Part shown: one piece after another, positions 21,110-33,680 of the stretch | Layout: each line of letters starts with the position of its first letter | Numbering within the stretch: position 1 is the first letter of the stretch | DNA from: Tilletia caries | Lineage: Eukaryota > Basidiomycota > Exobasidiomycetes > Tilletiales > Tilletiaceae | Direction of reading: 5' to 3' | Length of the DNA stretch: 64,000 nt | Assembly: GCA_032718865.1 (NCBI GenBank) | Contig: JALUTQ010000004.1 | Span: 2,356,001-2,420,000 of the forward strand | Position numbers and translations under genes: made by a program | Notes under the pieces: model-generated | Seen by the model: only the letters and a program-made list of their open reading frames with translations | Told to the model about the DNA's origin: nothing | Database searches by the model: none

Positions 21110-21394
21110 TAAGAAGCCACAGACTGCGACGTGACTCGGTGGTCACTTGGAGTCACTGTAGCCACTAGTTCACGTGATCGTACTTTGGACTGGAATAGCT
21201 ACTAGGAGTTACTACGAGTCACTACGGCGACTATTTCACCAAAACGCCAGTCAAGATTTTGCATATCTGAAATAGTAACCATTAGTTTTTATAGTGGCTA
21301 GGTCTCACTTGACTATACCACGTCGCGCCGAGGCAACCACTCACTATAAGTTGACAAAAAAAAAAACGGTAACTCTAGAAGCTTGCCGAGTCTT
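21110..21394 (-). mobile_element. Partial MITE, family CAAGGCTCGGCAA
   Basis: The right end TTGCCGAGTCTTG differs by one base from the terminal repeat of the complete copy at 39336-39949. The interior (TATAGTGGCTAGG..., CACTATAAGTTGAC) matches it in inverted orientation. The left end was not found, so this copy is truncated or diverged. Confidence 0.6.
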
Positions 21395-22592
21395 GGGTGC
21401 GCTCTCCAGAGTGGAGCGGGGCAGGCCCTGCGCACAGCCGGCATACCGGGTGCTGAAGGGCTCAAGACCTGTTTGGGGGAGCTTCCTCTTTTTCTTGTTT
21501 CTTCTTTGTTATCGATGGTGGTGGTGGTGGTGATTTATTCTAGCGAGCCTGTGTAGGGAGCCAGTAAGAAGAGTAATGTGTGCAAGTAGCAGAGATTGAA
21601 GAGTAAGTAAATGACAAGGGGGAGAGAACTAAGTACAAGGGATGAGCTCCAACTTCGAGAAGGATGAATATGAGAGCGAGGGAAAACTGTGACGTGGGAA
21701 AAATAGAGGGAAGTGGAGGAACTGAGGAAGTGGTGTTGCTATGCGGTATGCGTGAGAGGAAAAGGGAAAGGAAGATAAGAAAACGAGATGAAACCTCTGG
21801 ATCGAGTGACTGTGCGGAATTCACCTATACCGTAGGGGCAGTAATTATGTCACTGCATCCCGGAGTCGTTAAATACGATCCTGTAGTCGCTCGCCAAAGG
21901 TCTCGACTCCTTTATCTTTCCGTGCTTCTACAGTGTGGAGCCGGAATTTTGGAATCAGCTGTTTCAATGCCGTCAAGATTCGAAAGTCTCTCATGGCTCA
22001 AGAGTCAAGAAGAGATTCAAGGCGAGATTTCTCGCGTCATGAAGGAGCTGCGGAATCTTTCTGACCCCATCTGGGCACTTCGTAATCGGAATTCGGCATC
22101 ACCGTCAAAGCCACCTCTGACCGTCTTGTTGCCGATTACCCAAGTAATTTGCCTCCAGTAAGCGGCTGATCTGGCCTTATTGAGCCTGCTGAATCGACTG
22201 ACCACCATAAACCCATGCATAGGTATAGCCCAGTCGGATTACGGGCAGTCTGACCGTACGCCGCCCCTTCACTGCCCAGTTCTTACGGTCTGTGCTCAGC
22301 ATTCTTCATTGCGCATGAAGTTTCAAAAATTATATGGATTACCTGTAAATTGAGTAGACCGCTCGGACATCCTACCCGTCTCGGAAAGGGAGGAGCGCAG
22401 CGCTGGGCGCCCTTTCTGACTAAGTTGAGGTGTGAGGCGTCAGGCGCCGCGCTGCTCAGGAACGATTTTAGGAACGACCTATAGAAAGCTCGGTCCTGGA
22501 GCAGTGTCAATTGTCTGGGATACGGTGGTGTTCACCTCCATAAGTATTCTAAGTTAGCAACCATCCTCTGGAGGGTAGCCGGGTAGCCCGTC
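21395..22592. other. Intergenic, no convincing gene
   Basis: Holds a (GGT)n run near 21515 and a purine-rich tract (21545-21790) resembling 45560-45730. Frames here lack domain or splice support. Confidence 0.4.
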
Positions 22593-23213
22593 ATGGCCAC
22601 AGCTGGCTCAGAAAAATCTTCACCTCTCACACGTCAGCGCATGCAGCAGCAGCAAGTTCCCCCTGCGAGAGGCACTGTCCCCGCCTCCCGAACCGTGACC
22701 CCAGAAGATGAACGAGACGAAGCCCTCCGCGCAGATCCTTGGCAGGTGGCGAACCGGCCCGAACAGCTCCCTCAACAGCAGCAAATGCCTCAACCCCAGT
22801 AAATCCTTTACCAGCAGCAACAGCCCATGGAGGCAGCCGAGGTGAAGTTTGCAGAAGCGACCTGCGATCTCTTTCGCCCCGCCCGCGAGGCTTGCTACAT
22901 TCTTTGCTGGACTGCAATGATCGACGCAGCCATCCGCGACCCTCTTAACTCCGTAGATCCCCACCGGGCCACGGTGGTACCTCCCTTCAGCCCGGTCTAC
23001 AAGCCTCCACGCAGCCCTGCAGCTCCAGCATCCTCTGCCACTCGCCGTGCATCGCACTCGCCACCCGCTCAAGTCTGGAGGACGTCCACTCGCCGGCGGT
23101 CGAACGTTCTAACCCTGACCCCCTTCCTCAAGAGAGCTCTCTCAGCAATCTCAAAACCCAAGACCTCCTCCTCGTGTCTTGGATATGTTAATCAGCTACA
23201 AGGAGAGGAGTGA
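22593..23213 (+). pseudogene. Gln/Pro-rich orphan protein with one in-frame TAA
   Basis: A frame from MATAGSEKSS runs 70 codons to a TAA at 22800-22802 and then continues in the same frame for 137 codons (ILYQQQQPMEAAEVKFAEAT). The stop lies in a Gln-rich run (QMPQPQ-stop-ILYQQQQ), so CAA to TAA is a simple explanation. The second half has a Cys-containing helical stretch and then a Ser/Pro/Arg-rich tail. No family is recognised. The 3' end abuts a fragment of another orphan gene on the opposite strand. Confidence 0.45.
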
Positions 23214-23350
23214 GGCTTCTTCACCGCGTTGGCGTTGGCCTGGGAGAAGACCTCTAGCAGGGCGAGCTGTTGCTTCGTGTGAAGGTGGGCCGCCTGCTCG
23301 CCGTGCAGGGTGGTCCGCTCGCTGCGCAAGGCTTGAACCTGCTCGGATAC
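23209..23350 (-). pseudogene. Decayed paralogue of the coiled-coil gene at 37 kb
   Basis: After an acceptor CCATTGCAG the frame reads KVSEQVQALRSERTTLHGEQ then AAHLHTKQQLALLEVFSQAN. This is closely similar to exon 2 of the gene at 37066-37668 (EQAAHLKTKQQLALLEV). Part of the intron also matches. The first exon and the donor site are lost and the 3' end is truncated. Confidence 0.7.
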
Positions 23351-25046
23351 TTTACTGCAATGGAAGTATGGTCAGTGAAATAGAGTTAAAGAGTGAGGAA
23401 GGGAATGTCGCTTGCAGCGGACACTTCGCGGGACAAGGGTGTTGCATCTGACTCCACTGGAAGGGAAGCCGTCAGTGATGTGCTTGAGCACAGCAACAGC
23501 AACACGGATGCGGATGAACAAATTGATGCGCTCGAGATTCGTGTGTTAAATCCACACGCAATTACGTTTCTTGCGACGTAACAACTGAGCCAGGAATGCC
23601 TACGCGTGTTGGTGGACATGATCCAAGGTTCCCAAATAAATGTCATGCGTGTTTAGCAGCGCGTTCCGCTGACCGTCGTTGCTGGGCGCCTGCTCGAATA
23701 TTCTTGCGTGGATCGCAGTAATCTGATCGACGGAGGAGGTTCAGGCAAGCGTTGTGCTCACGACCCACGGCTTCTTTGAAGCTTGACTGCGAAGGATGAG
23801 AACGCTGCTGTGTTGAAAGGACTATGCTACCGAAGGGTAAGACTGGACAGCTGGAGACAACGGGGTATCCAGTGGTCGCCGCCTTGATTAAAAAAAGTAG
23901 CCAGTGCTCTTAGTTCGTACTGGTGCGATCGCGATAGAGGTAAGGTACCGGCTTACCGCCTATGAAACTATCGCCGCACTCTTTAATTCACCCATCGGTA
24001 GAGAGTCGGCGATCACATTGAGTATTAGAGTGCAACACAATTCATGTCATTGGTCAGAATAGATTGGCCGTGGCAATCGATATGGCGTGCTCAGATGTGA
24101 ATATGCGATCTCCCCAGAGGGGCAACTCAGATGGTAGACAAAGGGGGAATCATGAAAGGGGCTCCATTTGAAGCCTACTTTCCTCTGTCCCTCTCTTTTT
24201 GCGGAGAAAGAATCATTCATTACCTTTGGCTTCACATGGCTTCCCAATCATGGATTGTACATCTGACATCTATGCCCGTAAGCGTGAGGTGTGAGGACGT
24301 CGACAAGAATCTGCACGAGTAAACTGTCCGTAAATGTCGACAAGCCACCCCTCCAGAGTCTGGCGTAGAAATAGTCTCGTGGACCTACTGTTTTGCATCC
24401 CTTGAACATATATACATCTACAGCCTGATAACCAAGGCTGTCAATCATGGTCAGGTAACGGCCATAAATACGACTCATAAATGTGTCTTTTTTTATCGGA
24501 CTCACCGTGGAGGACCATCCACTATCCAGGGCTGATTGACTGAGCATGTGCAGCATTGTGACCATCTCCATGTCGCATGCCGAAATCTCGGCCTCAGACG
24601 CGGTAAGACGGTGACCTCATTTCTTGATAACCGCGGCGGAAAGATGCGCTAGGAGATCGAAATGGCTCAACCAGCAGGGTACACTGTGCGTACAGCCAGA
24701 GCGTAGCGAACCAATTTGCTGGTTCCGCTGAGTTGGTTCCGGCTTCGAGTTCGGTCCGAGGATGATGGTGGTTGGAAAGGTGGACGGTGACGAGCCTTGA
24801 CCATCTATTTATCCTCAATGAGAAGTCACTTGACGTCTTGCCTCGCAGCAACGAGAACGCTGCGGTGGCGGCGGTCTGAAGTGAGAGGCATAGATACTGT
24901 GATTGCCAGGAGGCAGTTCGTTTGCAAGGACAGGGACGAGAGCCAGATAATATAGAGCCGAGAGCGCGGCCCGAAACAAGAGGGTTACGGACAAGCAGAA
25001 GGAAAATAGGAGACCGGGACACGAGATGGTATGAGAAGGGAAACAG
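23351..25046. other. No supported gene
   Basis: Short frames occur on both strands but none has a recognisable motif or splice pattern. Confidence 0.4.
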
Positions 25047-26582
25047 CTAATCATCGTCGTCGTCGTCGTCGTTATTGTCTTCGTCATCAGAGTTCGCCGA
25101 GCTGGTAAGGGGTTTAAGGGTGGCCGCGGGGATGGTGGGGAGGGCAAAGTTGGGGTCTGTCTAGTGAAATTGTATATTTCGCTCGCGAACATACTCAAGG
25201 GTCGCCACAGGAGGGAGGCCACTGATGAGGGACAGACCGTCTTCGCAAGCCTGCATAAGCGCCGCCATGTCGGCTTCATCCTCTGGGATAGAGAACCGGA
25301 GCCGATAGGATTCTCCGAAAAGTGTAGCGTCTGAGGGATCGGGCCGCAGGTTGACGGTACAGTCGTCGTCTCGAGGATTGTGAGCTGGATCGGCCTCAGG
25401 GATCCTCTTCGAAGTGAAGATGTCATTGAGGGTCTTCGAGGCCAGCTTCGCTGCGAGGTTGGGGTCCTGTTTCTTGAATCGATGATACCCCTTCGTGAGG
25501 AGCCATGGGGCGGGGAGCAGGTGCGGTTGGCGAAGACCGCCGTAGCCCGTCATGAAGCTGAAAGTAATCGGCGGCAATCGGTTCCCATCTGAATCTTCGC
25601 GAAGGTAGCAAGGCTGGGGCTGGGGAACGGGAGGTCCGACGGCGTTAGAGGGGAGGAGAGCTACGCTGGTACTCGTGGCGGGGGGCTGAGAGTTGACGTA
25701 GACGGTATTTCCGATAAGTTGGCCAGGACTGGGGTTATCGTGGGCAAGGGACAGGGCAGCCAGGAAGTGATTAAGAACCTTCGGAAGCACGTACTGCGCA
25801 GCGAAGACCCCGGCCTCGGCAAATCGCTTGTCTTCCGTCGGCAGGTGGTCCATCTTGGGTCGCCCTCCGCGAAGGAGGAGGGAAAGCGCGGACAGTGTTT
25901 TGCCGTCAATTCGGAGCAGCCGAGAGAAAGTCGCCGTTTTCCCACTGAGCATGAGGAAGACTGTGAAGGCGGGGCTGCCGAGCATCGCGGCAAGCCCGTT
26001 TATCCGGGCGCCGATGGTGTTGAAATGGACAATTGTGAGCGGCGATTCCGGCGTCGTCGAGTCCCTCGTATCGCCTAGGATTGGCATGGTTCCTTGGTGA
26101 ACGTTGGAGAGGAGGGGGTTGAGCGCTTGATCGAAATCCCGACCGTAAACAAAGGTGAGGCAACGGTGGATGGTGCTGAATGCCTCTGTGTCGATCATGA
26201 GTTGCAGTGTGCGTGGCACGAGGAGGAAGTGGGAACGGTCTAGGTTGTGTAAACGAGTCGCGCATTCCGAAACCATGGAGTTCGACGCCAGCGGTTCGTA
26301 AATGGACCGCTGTAGCTCCCCTGACAGTTCGAGCGGCGTAGTGACGAGGACCGCCTTGTCGCTGAGCTTAGCCACGCTGCTGGGTGCATTGCCGACGACG
26401 TCGAATATGATCTCAATGGCTTCTCGGAAGCCGAGGTCAACACCCGACCGCGGCTTTCGCGGTGTCTTGGGCGGTTGAATCTTGAGGGGGCGGTCGGTTC
26501 GAAATCCTCCTCCTCGTCCTCCTCCTCTACTGCAGAGGGAATTTCCCGGACGAGGGGTCGCCGCCCGGGTCCGGTGGTGCAT
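25047..26582 (-). pseudogene. Orphan protein of about 510 codons with one in-frame TAG and an acidic tail
   Basis: From a Met at 26582 (MHHRTRAATPRPG) the frame is open for 470 codons to a TAG at 25161-25163. It then continues in the same frame for 37 codons (TDPNFALPTIPAATLKP) into a terminal poly-Asp and a stop at 25047. The stop sits at a place where CAG would fit. The protein has a Gly/Arg-rich start, then a well-structured middle (AIEIIFDVVGNAPSSVAKLS, FLAALSLAHDNP) and no motif that I can name. The upstream border is the TATAG-rich repeat at 26574, which may have removed the true start. Confidence 0.5.
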
Positions 26583-27255
26583 ATTATAACTATAGTATGT
26601 CACTTTTGAAGCACAAAGTACTATAGTATATATGTGTATATATATATTATTTTTTTTGAAAATGAGCCACATTCTATCCATAGTATGCAAAAAATATATA
26701 CACTATCTCCTGATGGGCTGATGGTATACTATATTATGCGGCGTAAATTATATGGCACTTGAAGTCTACTATTTTCATGCTACTCCGGCCGAATTGTGCG
26801 TTAGCATGACACTAAAAGTGTATTATAGGATAGAGCTAGTATCTTTTTATGACATATATAATGCACTAGAAGTATACTATAGCCCACAAATAGTATACTT
26901 TAGTATACAACAAGCTCTTTGCAATCATCCTAGATACATCATATTGTGGATGTTTCCAACATATCATTTTCATATTACTCTGAAAGTGTATTATAGTATA
27001 AAAAGAGGATACATCCAGTATACTTTTTGAGTACTATAGTACACTTGTATGCTACAGTAGGATAGTTTTATTATGATTTTCTGCAAGTGAGGCAAACTAT
27101 AGTCATACTATATTACCGCCGCCAAAATCAAATAGTATATAGTATGACAATCGAAAAAATGCCGGCAATTCGCGGCATACTATAGTATATTACTGAAATA
27201 GTATATACTATTTGGTGTACTATCGTAGGATATTATTGATGGTATGTTGCACCAC
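26574..27255. mobile_element. TATAG-rich element, complete copy with inverted ends
   Basis: 682 bp of AT-rich DNA packed with ACTATAGTA-type motifs. The ends are GTGGTGCA and TGCACCAC. No target duplication was found. It is the intact relative of the repeat split by the gypsy insertion at 6150-6378/17180-17326 and carries the empty target site near 26712-26724. It lies between two orphan coding regions on the minus strand. Confidence 0.7.
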
Positions 27256-28192
27256 TGAAGCCAAGGTACCAACGGCCGGTCATCCTCGGTGGCATATCCA
27301 GTAAAGTTGGACCCCGCGCGGCTATCGTCTCCGCCACTGTCGACTGAAGGTGTGGGCTGGCGACGGCTTTGACTGGCCGACCCTGTCGTTTTGGAAACGG
27401 GGACCTTGTATCTAGTGAAGCTGTTCTGTTGAGCATGTAGCCTCGTCGCGGCAGCAGCCGCCGCTGCCTGGCCTACCCTGGAAGAGGTCCCCGGGTTCCG
27501 AAGGCCCAAGGTCTGGGCTTTAGCTGTCCTCTTGATGGGCATCTTGGGAGGCGGGGGCGACGCTGACGGGTTGCGCACGCGCCCCTTTCCTTTACCGGCG
27601 GATGCGGAGGCCATCTAAATGAACCCAAACCCTGGTCGGGCTTTGGCTGTAACAGATCTTTCAGCCCTTCGCTGGAATTGAAGGGGGGGAGCGGAGGAAA
27701 GAGCCGTCCCGGATGGGGAGCCGGCGGCGGACGACGGCTGATCAGATTCAGCATAATCTTGGAGAGGCTAGCCTGCATCCCCGGCGTATATGTAGTCGGC
27801 CGAATCGAATCCACGGGCGGGGCGGTCCCGGGCAGGTGGGTCTGCCCCAGGTGGGTGACCTTCCCAGAGAAGCCGAGGTGTATCCCCGGCGCGCCATGGT
27901 CAGCCGTAGACACAGGGGGAGACGCTGAACCCGGGCTGGACATGGGTGGAACGACCGGGCCGGAAGCGCCAGGCGGTGCTAGGTTGCTTAAGGCAGCCAT
28001 GCCGCCAGGCCGCGACAGAATGTCGGAAATGACCCGGAGGTCTTCGTTCATGTCGTGGTCCTCGTCTGCTGGACCAGACGCTGCAAGCCCCTCCTCAGCA
28101 CGGTAGAGTGAACTGGATAGACCGGGCAGGGTCTCAGCTTTCTGCCTCGTATTCCCGTCCGCCGACATATCAAAGTCGGCGTCCGGGTCCAT
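27256..28192 (-). CDS. Pro-rich orphan gene, two overlapping frames
   Basis: One frame begins MDPDADFDMSADG at 28192 and is Pro/Ser/Gly-rich (PPGASGPVVPPMSS). A second begins MASASAGKGKGRV at 27614, preceded by an acceptor-like TTCATTTAG, and continues to the TATAG repeat. The two are probably exons of one gene, but no clear donor was found. The segment GYATEDDRPL resembles DYATDGEERL in the N-terminal linker of the hAT relic at 20.3 kb, so this may be the 5' end of another hAT-like gene. That link is weak. Confidence 0.4.
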
Positions 28193-28239
28193 TGCTTTAT
28201 GTGGGTAGCCTGGGTAAAGATGGGCGTAAGACACCGAGT

Positions 28240-28452
28240 CGGCACGGAGCACGGAGGAGCATTATGAAAACGCACAGAAAAAATGCGGGACGCGGAGCTG
28301 GGATTTCAACTTTTGTAAAATTCCGTCGGAACGCGGAGCTGGTTATTTTCAGCCCTGTCTTAGTCTGCGGAGGCGGAGCTCGCCTCAAAAACTCAAAATT
28401 CCGGCGGAATTTGGAAGTGCGGAGGCGGAGCCCTCCGCGTTACTCTGGGGAC
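28240..28452 (+). repeat. CGGAGC-rich short repeat, copy 1
   Basis: Shares near-identical sequence with 39990-40203, including GAGGAGCATTATGAAAACGC, AAATTCCGTCGGAACGCGGA and AGGCGGAGCCCTCCGCG. The direct copies are 11.7 kb apart. The ends are GC-rich, with partial inverted similarity. Confidence 0.8.
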
Positions 28453-29266
28453 ATCATTACACTATAGTGCAAAATTTGGCTGCGCAAAAACCTGCGACTA
28501 AAGTCGACTATGACACTGTAGTCAGACTTGCGACTATGACTATTTCGAATTTTGAAAAAACGCCTACGACTACGATTATGACTATGCCAAAAAACGTGCG
28601 ACTATAGTCGGAGCCGAGCCATGGCAGTGGACACCAACCTTTCCGGTCAAGTTCACGCTGTCTTTCTGCTGCTGTTCGAGGTGCATATGCGCATTCTTAC
28701 TGTGTTTGTCCGACTCGCATGCGGCGGTCTTGGTCCTAACGACAAAGACGTGCGGTCACCTCCCCGTATAAGACCGGATAAGAACGCGGAGCAGCCTGGA
28801 ACACCCCTTCTCTCAACCTGGATCTCGTCTACCTCCTTGAACCCGTTATAGAGTCAGCAGCTCCGTTGTACCAGTGCATAGGGAGATGGACCAGTATGTG
28901 AAGGTATCAGTTCGTCAATCAAGAGTCCGAACGTCGTATGATATATTTTGTCTTCCGGTCTCGACTCTGCGCGTCTCCCGGTTCTTTTTTTGCTTCTTCA
29001 TCCGTTCACCGTTGTCTTCCGTCATTCCATGAGTGTTTTTTTTTCTTTTCTGTCAAGCAAGCTCGGACATTATTGATCTTTTCTCGTATCCATTAATCCA
29101 TACGGATGATAAAAAAAATAAACCGCTATATTTCGCTCGCCTGTGTATCCTCGGCAGGAGGAGCTCAAAATTTGTATTGCCCCGGCTCCGAAGGCTCGTC
29201 CTCCGTGACAGATCCGAATGCAGTCGTCAAATAGGTGTCGTCTGGACTGCACTCAAAGCGGGTAAG
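28453..29266. other. No gene seen
   Basis: 28480-28620 is rich in GACTATAGTCG-type motifs, perhaps another small element. The remainder to 29266 has no supported feature. Confidence 0.4.
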
Positions 29267-29568
29267 AGGGAGTTTCAAAGTCCGGCAAAACATATCATGA
29301 TATGTCCAAAGTGTGAGATAAAAAGTGGACTTCTCACGATGTGTCTATGAGTGCCCCCTGGGCTTAAGGTGTGAGTTGTGTGAGTTTTGGTGAAAAGTAG
29401 GTCGATGACGTAGGTTTTCCAGCTTCTCACACTTAGGGTTCCCACTTCTCATGGGTTTTGGCGGAAGAAGTCTCCTCCATAGTAAAATTGCCATCGTGAT
29501 ATCACAAACGTGAGAAGTGGGGTCAACTTCTCATCATCTCACGGTGTTTTGGGACTTTGAAACTCCCT
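29267..29568. mobile_element. About 300-bp MITE with 17-bp inverted ends
   Basis: AGGGAGTTTCAAAGTCC at 29267-29283 is the perfect complement of 29552-29568. The interior repeats ACTTCTCAC-type motifs. The flanks share TAAG on both sides, a possible short target duplication. There is no coding capacity. Confidence 0.72.
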
Positions 29569-32559
29569 AAGGGCGAATACGATAAGACGACGGAACAGGT
29601 CGACAAGTGGCACGAAACGAACACAAGGAACGCGGTAGAGAACGACTCGGGGAGTATTCTGGCTGTCGTGGCAAAAAGGGCTCGTAAACTGGTGGATGCC
29701 GCGATGTTCCCGCCTTGCGAAGCTTGTACTGAACCTTCTCAACAAGAAAGTATTTAAATTACCAGGTTCTAAAGATCTCTTATAGCCAGAAAGTATTTTT
29801 ATTTAATAGCCGAAGGCCTTTGAACACATAAAATTGAAATATAAAATTCAATCTCTGGCTATATAATCTGCCCCAAATGACACCCGTAGGCAGAGATCGG
29901 CATGAGTACAGTATCGGGTTGGATTGTGGCCCCCCATACTGTTCGAGACCAATACTCATACTCGCGAGTATACTCAAGTATTACTCTAAAGGACTTTCGT
30001 TAGCCATACAATTTTTCTTCGCATTTCCTCCGGAAAAGGCAAACTTCATTTGAAAATGCGCTGCAAGCGTGCCGAACCAGCTATATCAATTACAGTGCCG
30101 AGTCGCTATAGTTGATTCTCAACACTAAATTCTCACTACAGTCTCAAGTATGAGGTAAGGATGGACCCCGGAATCGCCCCGGACCTGGAATCCCCGGAGA
30201 CGTAGCGCAGAGCGCTCTAAAAGGGTTTCGGAGTTTGAGTATGCTCGCCGGAGCAAACTTGGCGGAGACATGGGCCGCCGCATGGACCTGCTTGGCTACG
30301 ATCTGCTGCCAGACGTGAGACGACGCCCTCGAACTTATTCTCTCCCTATACGGTCTCAAACAGCCTGTCGCTGATTGATTGATGTCGCTGATCACCTTCG
30401 TATCTATTTCTCTCCCCTTCGCCAACAGCTTAGTAGCTACGCGTCAACTGCTCGCGCTCATACTCTTATCCGCTCACTCTCTCGGCCATTTTTCGCCTTA
30501 GCTTTCTCCGTCAGGCTCCTCGCCCGCCTGCCGCCGACAACACGGGTCACCTTGGCAGTGCGTCGACTCGGTGTCTCTCCCCCTTCGTTTTTTACTGTTC
30601 CCTGTCCCTCGGGCTTCGCCCGCACTGCCCTTACTTTCTGAAGAGAAAAAAACCACCTTCCGCCGCAGCGCACATGCGCGTCCGCCTCACGCAAGCTCTC
30701 CCATTGCACACTCCTTTTCCCTTTTCATGCATTTATGTATCTTCTTTTGCAATAGATTTTCTCATCGTTGTTCCCTGCCATTTTTTCTTCTCTTTTCGTG
30801 ACATTTCACAGCAAAACAACGCAGGCGCGCGACTACAGTCATGAAGAGGACGAGCCTGGCACCCGGCGGACCGCGGACGGAAAACCCAACCAATAAGTAG
30901 AGAGAGGGTGAGGAGAGCAAGACAAGAGGAGAGAGAGATCAAGGCTGCTTTGCCGTGCGCGTGCGAGCGGATGTATGATCCTGAACGGAAGGCAGTAGCA
31001 GCCCGAAGCAGGCATCATCAAGGCTTTCAGTGCAGATTTTGCTCGCTCAACGTCCTGTCTCACCACCACCACTTCCGTATTCACCAACAATCACCACAAG
31101 TCACATCTCCAGTGACTTTCGGCTTTCCACCCATCCACACACACTTTTTACCGTCGGCGCTTTTGTTCAACTGTCAGATGCACGCAAGACGTGCGGGAAA
31201 GCATTGCTCATTGAGCGGTCAAGCGCCAAGTGGCAGCATCGTTGCAGCGCCGAATCTACGCGGTCCGCGACAACCGGACGAACACGCGAAAGCGCATCGA
31301 TCGCGGAAAGTAGGTCAGTAGTTGTCCATTCCTCAAGACCTGTAGACCTGTTTAATACCACCTTGACTCCATCCTTCCCCCTCTCCTTCTCCTGCTACTC
31401 CCCTAGCTCCTTCCTCTTCTCCCCCTCCGCGCTTCCACCCGCAATCAATCCCCGGACATCCCACCCTAACCCCGCGAAACGCTGATTAGCCAATGATCGT
31501 GGGCACGACACTCGTCCCCGTTCCGACTGGTATGATTGGAGTCTCTTGAGAGGACAGGAAGGGGCAGACGCTTATGGAAAGCGGCATTGAGACCTTGGCA
31601 GCTGACTTTCGCTGGGCCAAAGCCCATGTATGGCTCGCACCTCAGTAGGATATGGATGTACACTCTTGACCCATTAACAAAACTCGTAGAACGCGCCCAA
31701 GTAGCATCTCACTTTAGAAACGTTTAGGGGCAGTTCACGTTTGTCAAAGCCTTCATTTCCCTTCTGAATAAAATAACGTCGGTGTTTGGGACTGGAGGCG
31801 GGCTGGCTCCTTGATAGGATATCTTATTATGCTCAGATTGTGCACAATGATAGACAATGAATTTGTCTACCGTCCCTGCCAAACTCAGCTGAATTGACGC
31901 ATGAAACAGTTGAGCCGGACGATTTCGGCGGCAGCGGATCTAATTTCTTTCGAAGTGGTGTTAAATAGATACCCTAACCGCCTTATGATTTTTGGCGATT
32001 TCTTCAACTCCTCATGTTTCCTCCGGCACCGGATATGAGCTGTAAGAGTATTATACAGCGTCGTTAAGGCAAGGCTCAGCTCGTCAGCGCGACTGGGCTC
32101 CTTTTAACAGTCATTTGCGATTTGCGGGCATTTTTTTGGCTTCTGTTGGAGAAAAGTATCTTAAAGGATGGTCCCAAAATAACGACCGGAGGCAGTTCAA
32201 TTCTAGTTCGACTCTGCCGAACCTCCAACTCAGCCTCGGCTGCTGACACTAACTCCTAAACCCTAAGCTGTTAGTACTCGACGGTGGCACGGGAGTAGCT
32301 GGTAGTGGTGATGATGACACGCGCACCGCCCTGTAAGCCATGGATTGGAATCAAGACCAGGTAGGTAGAAGCTACTGAATCCCTCGAGGGTGGTGAAAAA
32401 AGAGAAGTTAGGCTTGAGCTGAATCATGGAGGGTGAAGGAAGGAGAGGAAAGGATGGGGATAGGATATCAGTAGGAAGAGGAAGAGAAAGAGGAAGACTG
32501 GGGGAGTGAAGAGAAAAGATGAGCTCACGTGTAGCAAACGGCGTCGTACAGCGAGCCGC
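29569..32559. other. About 3 kb without a supported gene
   Basis: Contains a TAAGGATGG sequence at 30155 followed by CCCCGG, like a lone end of the TAAGGATG MITE family, and several pyrimidine-rich tracts (30570-30800, 31370-31480). I found no domain, conserved splice pattern or RNA gene. Confidence 0.35.
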
Positions 32560-32732
32560 TCATACGAACAAGTGGACCAGGTCATCAAGGTTGCTGTAAC
32601 ACACCACCTTCTCCTTTAACCGCCCCCCTCGTCGCTTCTCCTCACTCCCAGCCGACTTGCACCGCCCTCCAGCACCTACAAGCAGCCACCTGTAACTTGT
32701 CCGTTCTCGTGTCTGTCGTCGTCGGATCCGGA

Positions 32733-33614
32733 TCAGCTCTCTGACCTGTTGTGAATGCGGGAGATGGAGCCCATGGTCGGCATCCTGTATACTGCACCGC
32801 CTGCTTCGACGACCACACTGCGCATGGAGTTGTAGTGCCTCCTGGCCAACATCTTCTGCGTTGAAGCCGGGTCGGCCGCTGGGGCGGGGGGATGCCCGAT
32901 CTGGACGCTCGACTTCGACGTCCTCAAGGCGGACGAACTGGGTTTGAGGCTCGGCTTCGCGGGCGACGTGAGCTTGATCATGTACGCCGCGGACGATCGG
33001 CACGCGGCTGCGGAGTTGAAGGGCATGTCCATGGGCCTCAGGGAGGAGTACCGTGGGGGGGCGGCCACCGGCGGTTGAGGCGTGGCTGTTGGCTGTCTCT
33101 GCTTGTGTTTTTGCCGTTGCTGCTGCTGCGGGTTCTGTGCCTGCTGCTCCCGCTGCTGCGGATTCTGTGCCTGCTGCTCCCGCTGCTGCCGTTCCTGTTG
33201 CCGCTGCGGCCGCTGCGGCTGCTCGGTCAGCTCGTACTCGCTCTCGTCCTCGCTCTCGTCCTCGTCTTCGTCCTCGATCTCCGCGCAATTGTGTGTCCTC
33301 ATGCAGCGCGGCTGAATTTTGCCGATGCGGCACTTGGGGCAGCCGAGGGTGAATTCGAAGGCGTCCTGCCTGTTTCATGAGTTGTAGGATCTCGGCGGGA
33401 GAGAGTGCGACCGGCGCTGTTGTGCGCGCGCATTCAGGCTTTCGAAGCACTACACATTCGCGCACGTCCGTCTTCTTCTTGTTGGTGGCCGAATTCCTGG
33501 TGTTGCTGTTATGCTAGAAGAATAGGTTGAATCGTTTAAGCCCACCACAGAGCGTCTCGATCGAGTGTGCCCTCTTGAGCTCTTCAGGCGACATTATCGG
33601 GTTTTTTGGCATCG
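32733..33614 (-). pseudogene. Gln/Glu-rich orphan protein with a Cys/His cluster
   Basis: The start is MPKNPIMSPEELKRAHS at 33614. After LKRFNLFF there is a TAG (33514-33516), then the same frame continues HNSNTRNSATNKKKTDVREC. Near 33370 the frame changes by one base and reads LGCPKCRIGKIQPRCMRTHN, a possible zinc-binding cluster. An acidic run, a long Gln/Arg repeat (QQREQQAQNP twice) and a Ser/Pro-rich end follow, with the stop at 32733. One TAG at a Gln-compatible site plus one shift suggests a recently decayed gene. The function is unknown. Confidence 0.45.
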
Positions 33615-33615
33615 T

Positions 33616-33680
33616 AAAATGTAAGTCGGGTATTGGGTAGTGGGTATTGAGTATTGAGTATTGAGTATTGAGTGAGGATT
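33616..33680. repeat. GTATTGA tandem repeat
   Basis: Four to five units of GAGTATT/GTATTGA, imperfect at the left. Confidence 0.75.

Noticed and set aside
21664..22161. 165-codon frame
   Set aside because: It starts in a purine-rich tract that recurs elsewhere as non-coding DNA. No domain or splice support.
28480..28620. CRISPR-like repetition of GACTATAGTCG
   Set aside because: Spacing is irregular, units are palindromic and short, and there are no unique spacers. The context is eukaryotic.
30150..30260. Fourth TAAGGATGG MITE copy
   Set aside because: Only a left-end-like sequence is present. No complementary right end or duplication was found within 1.5 kb.
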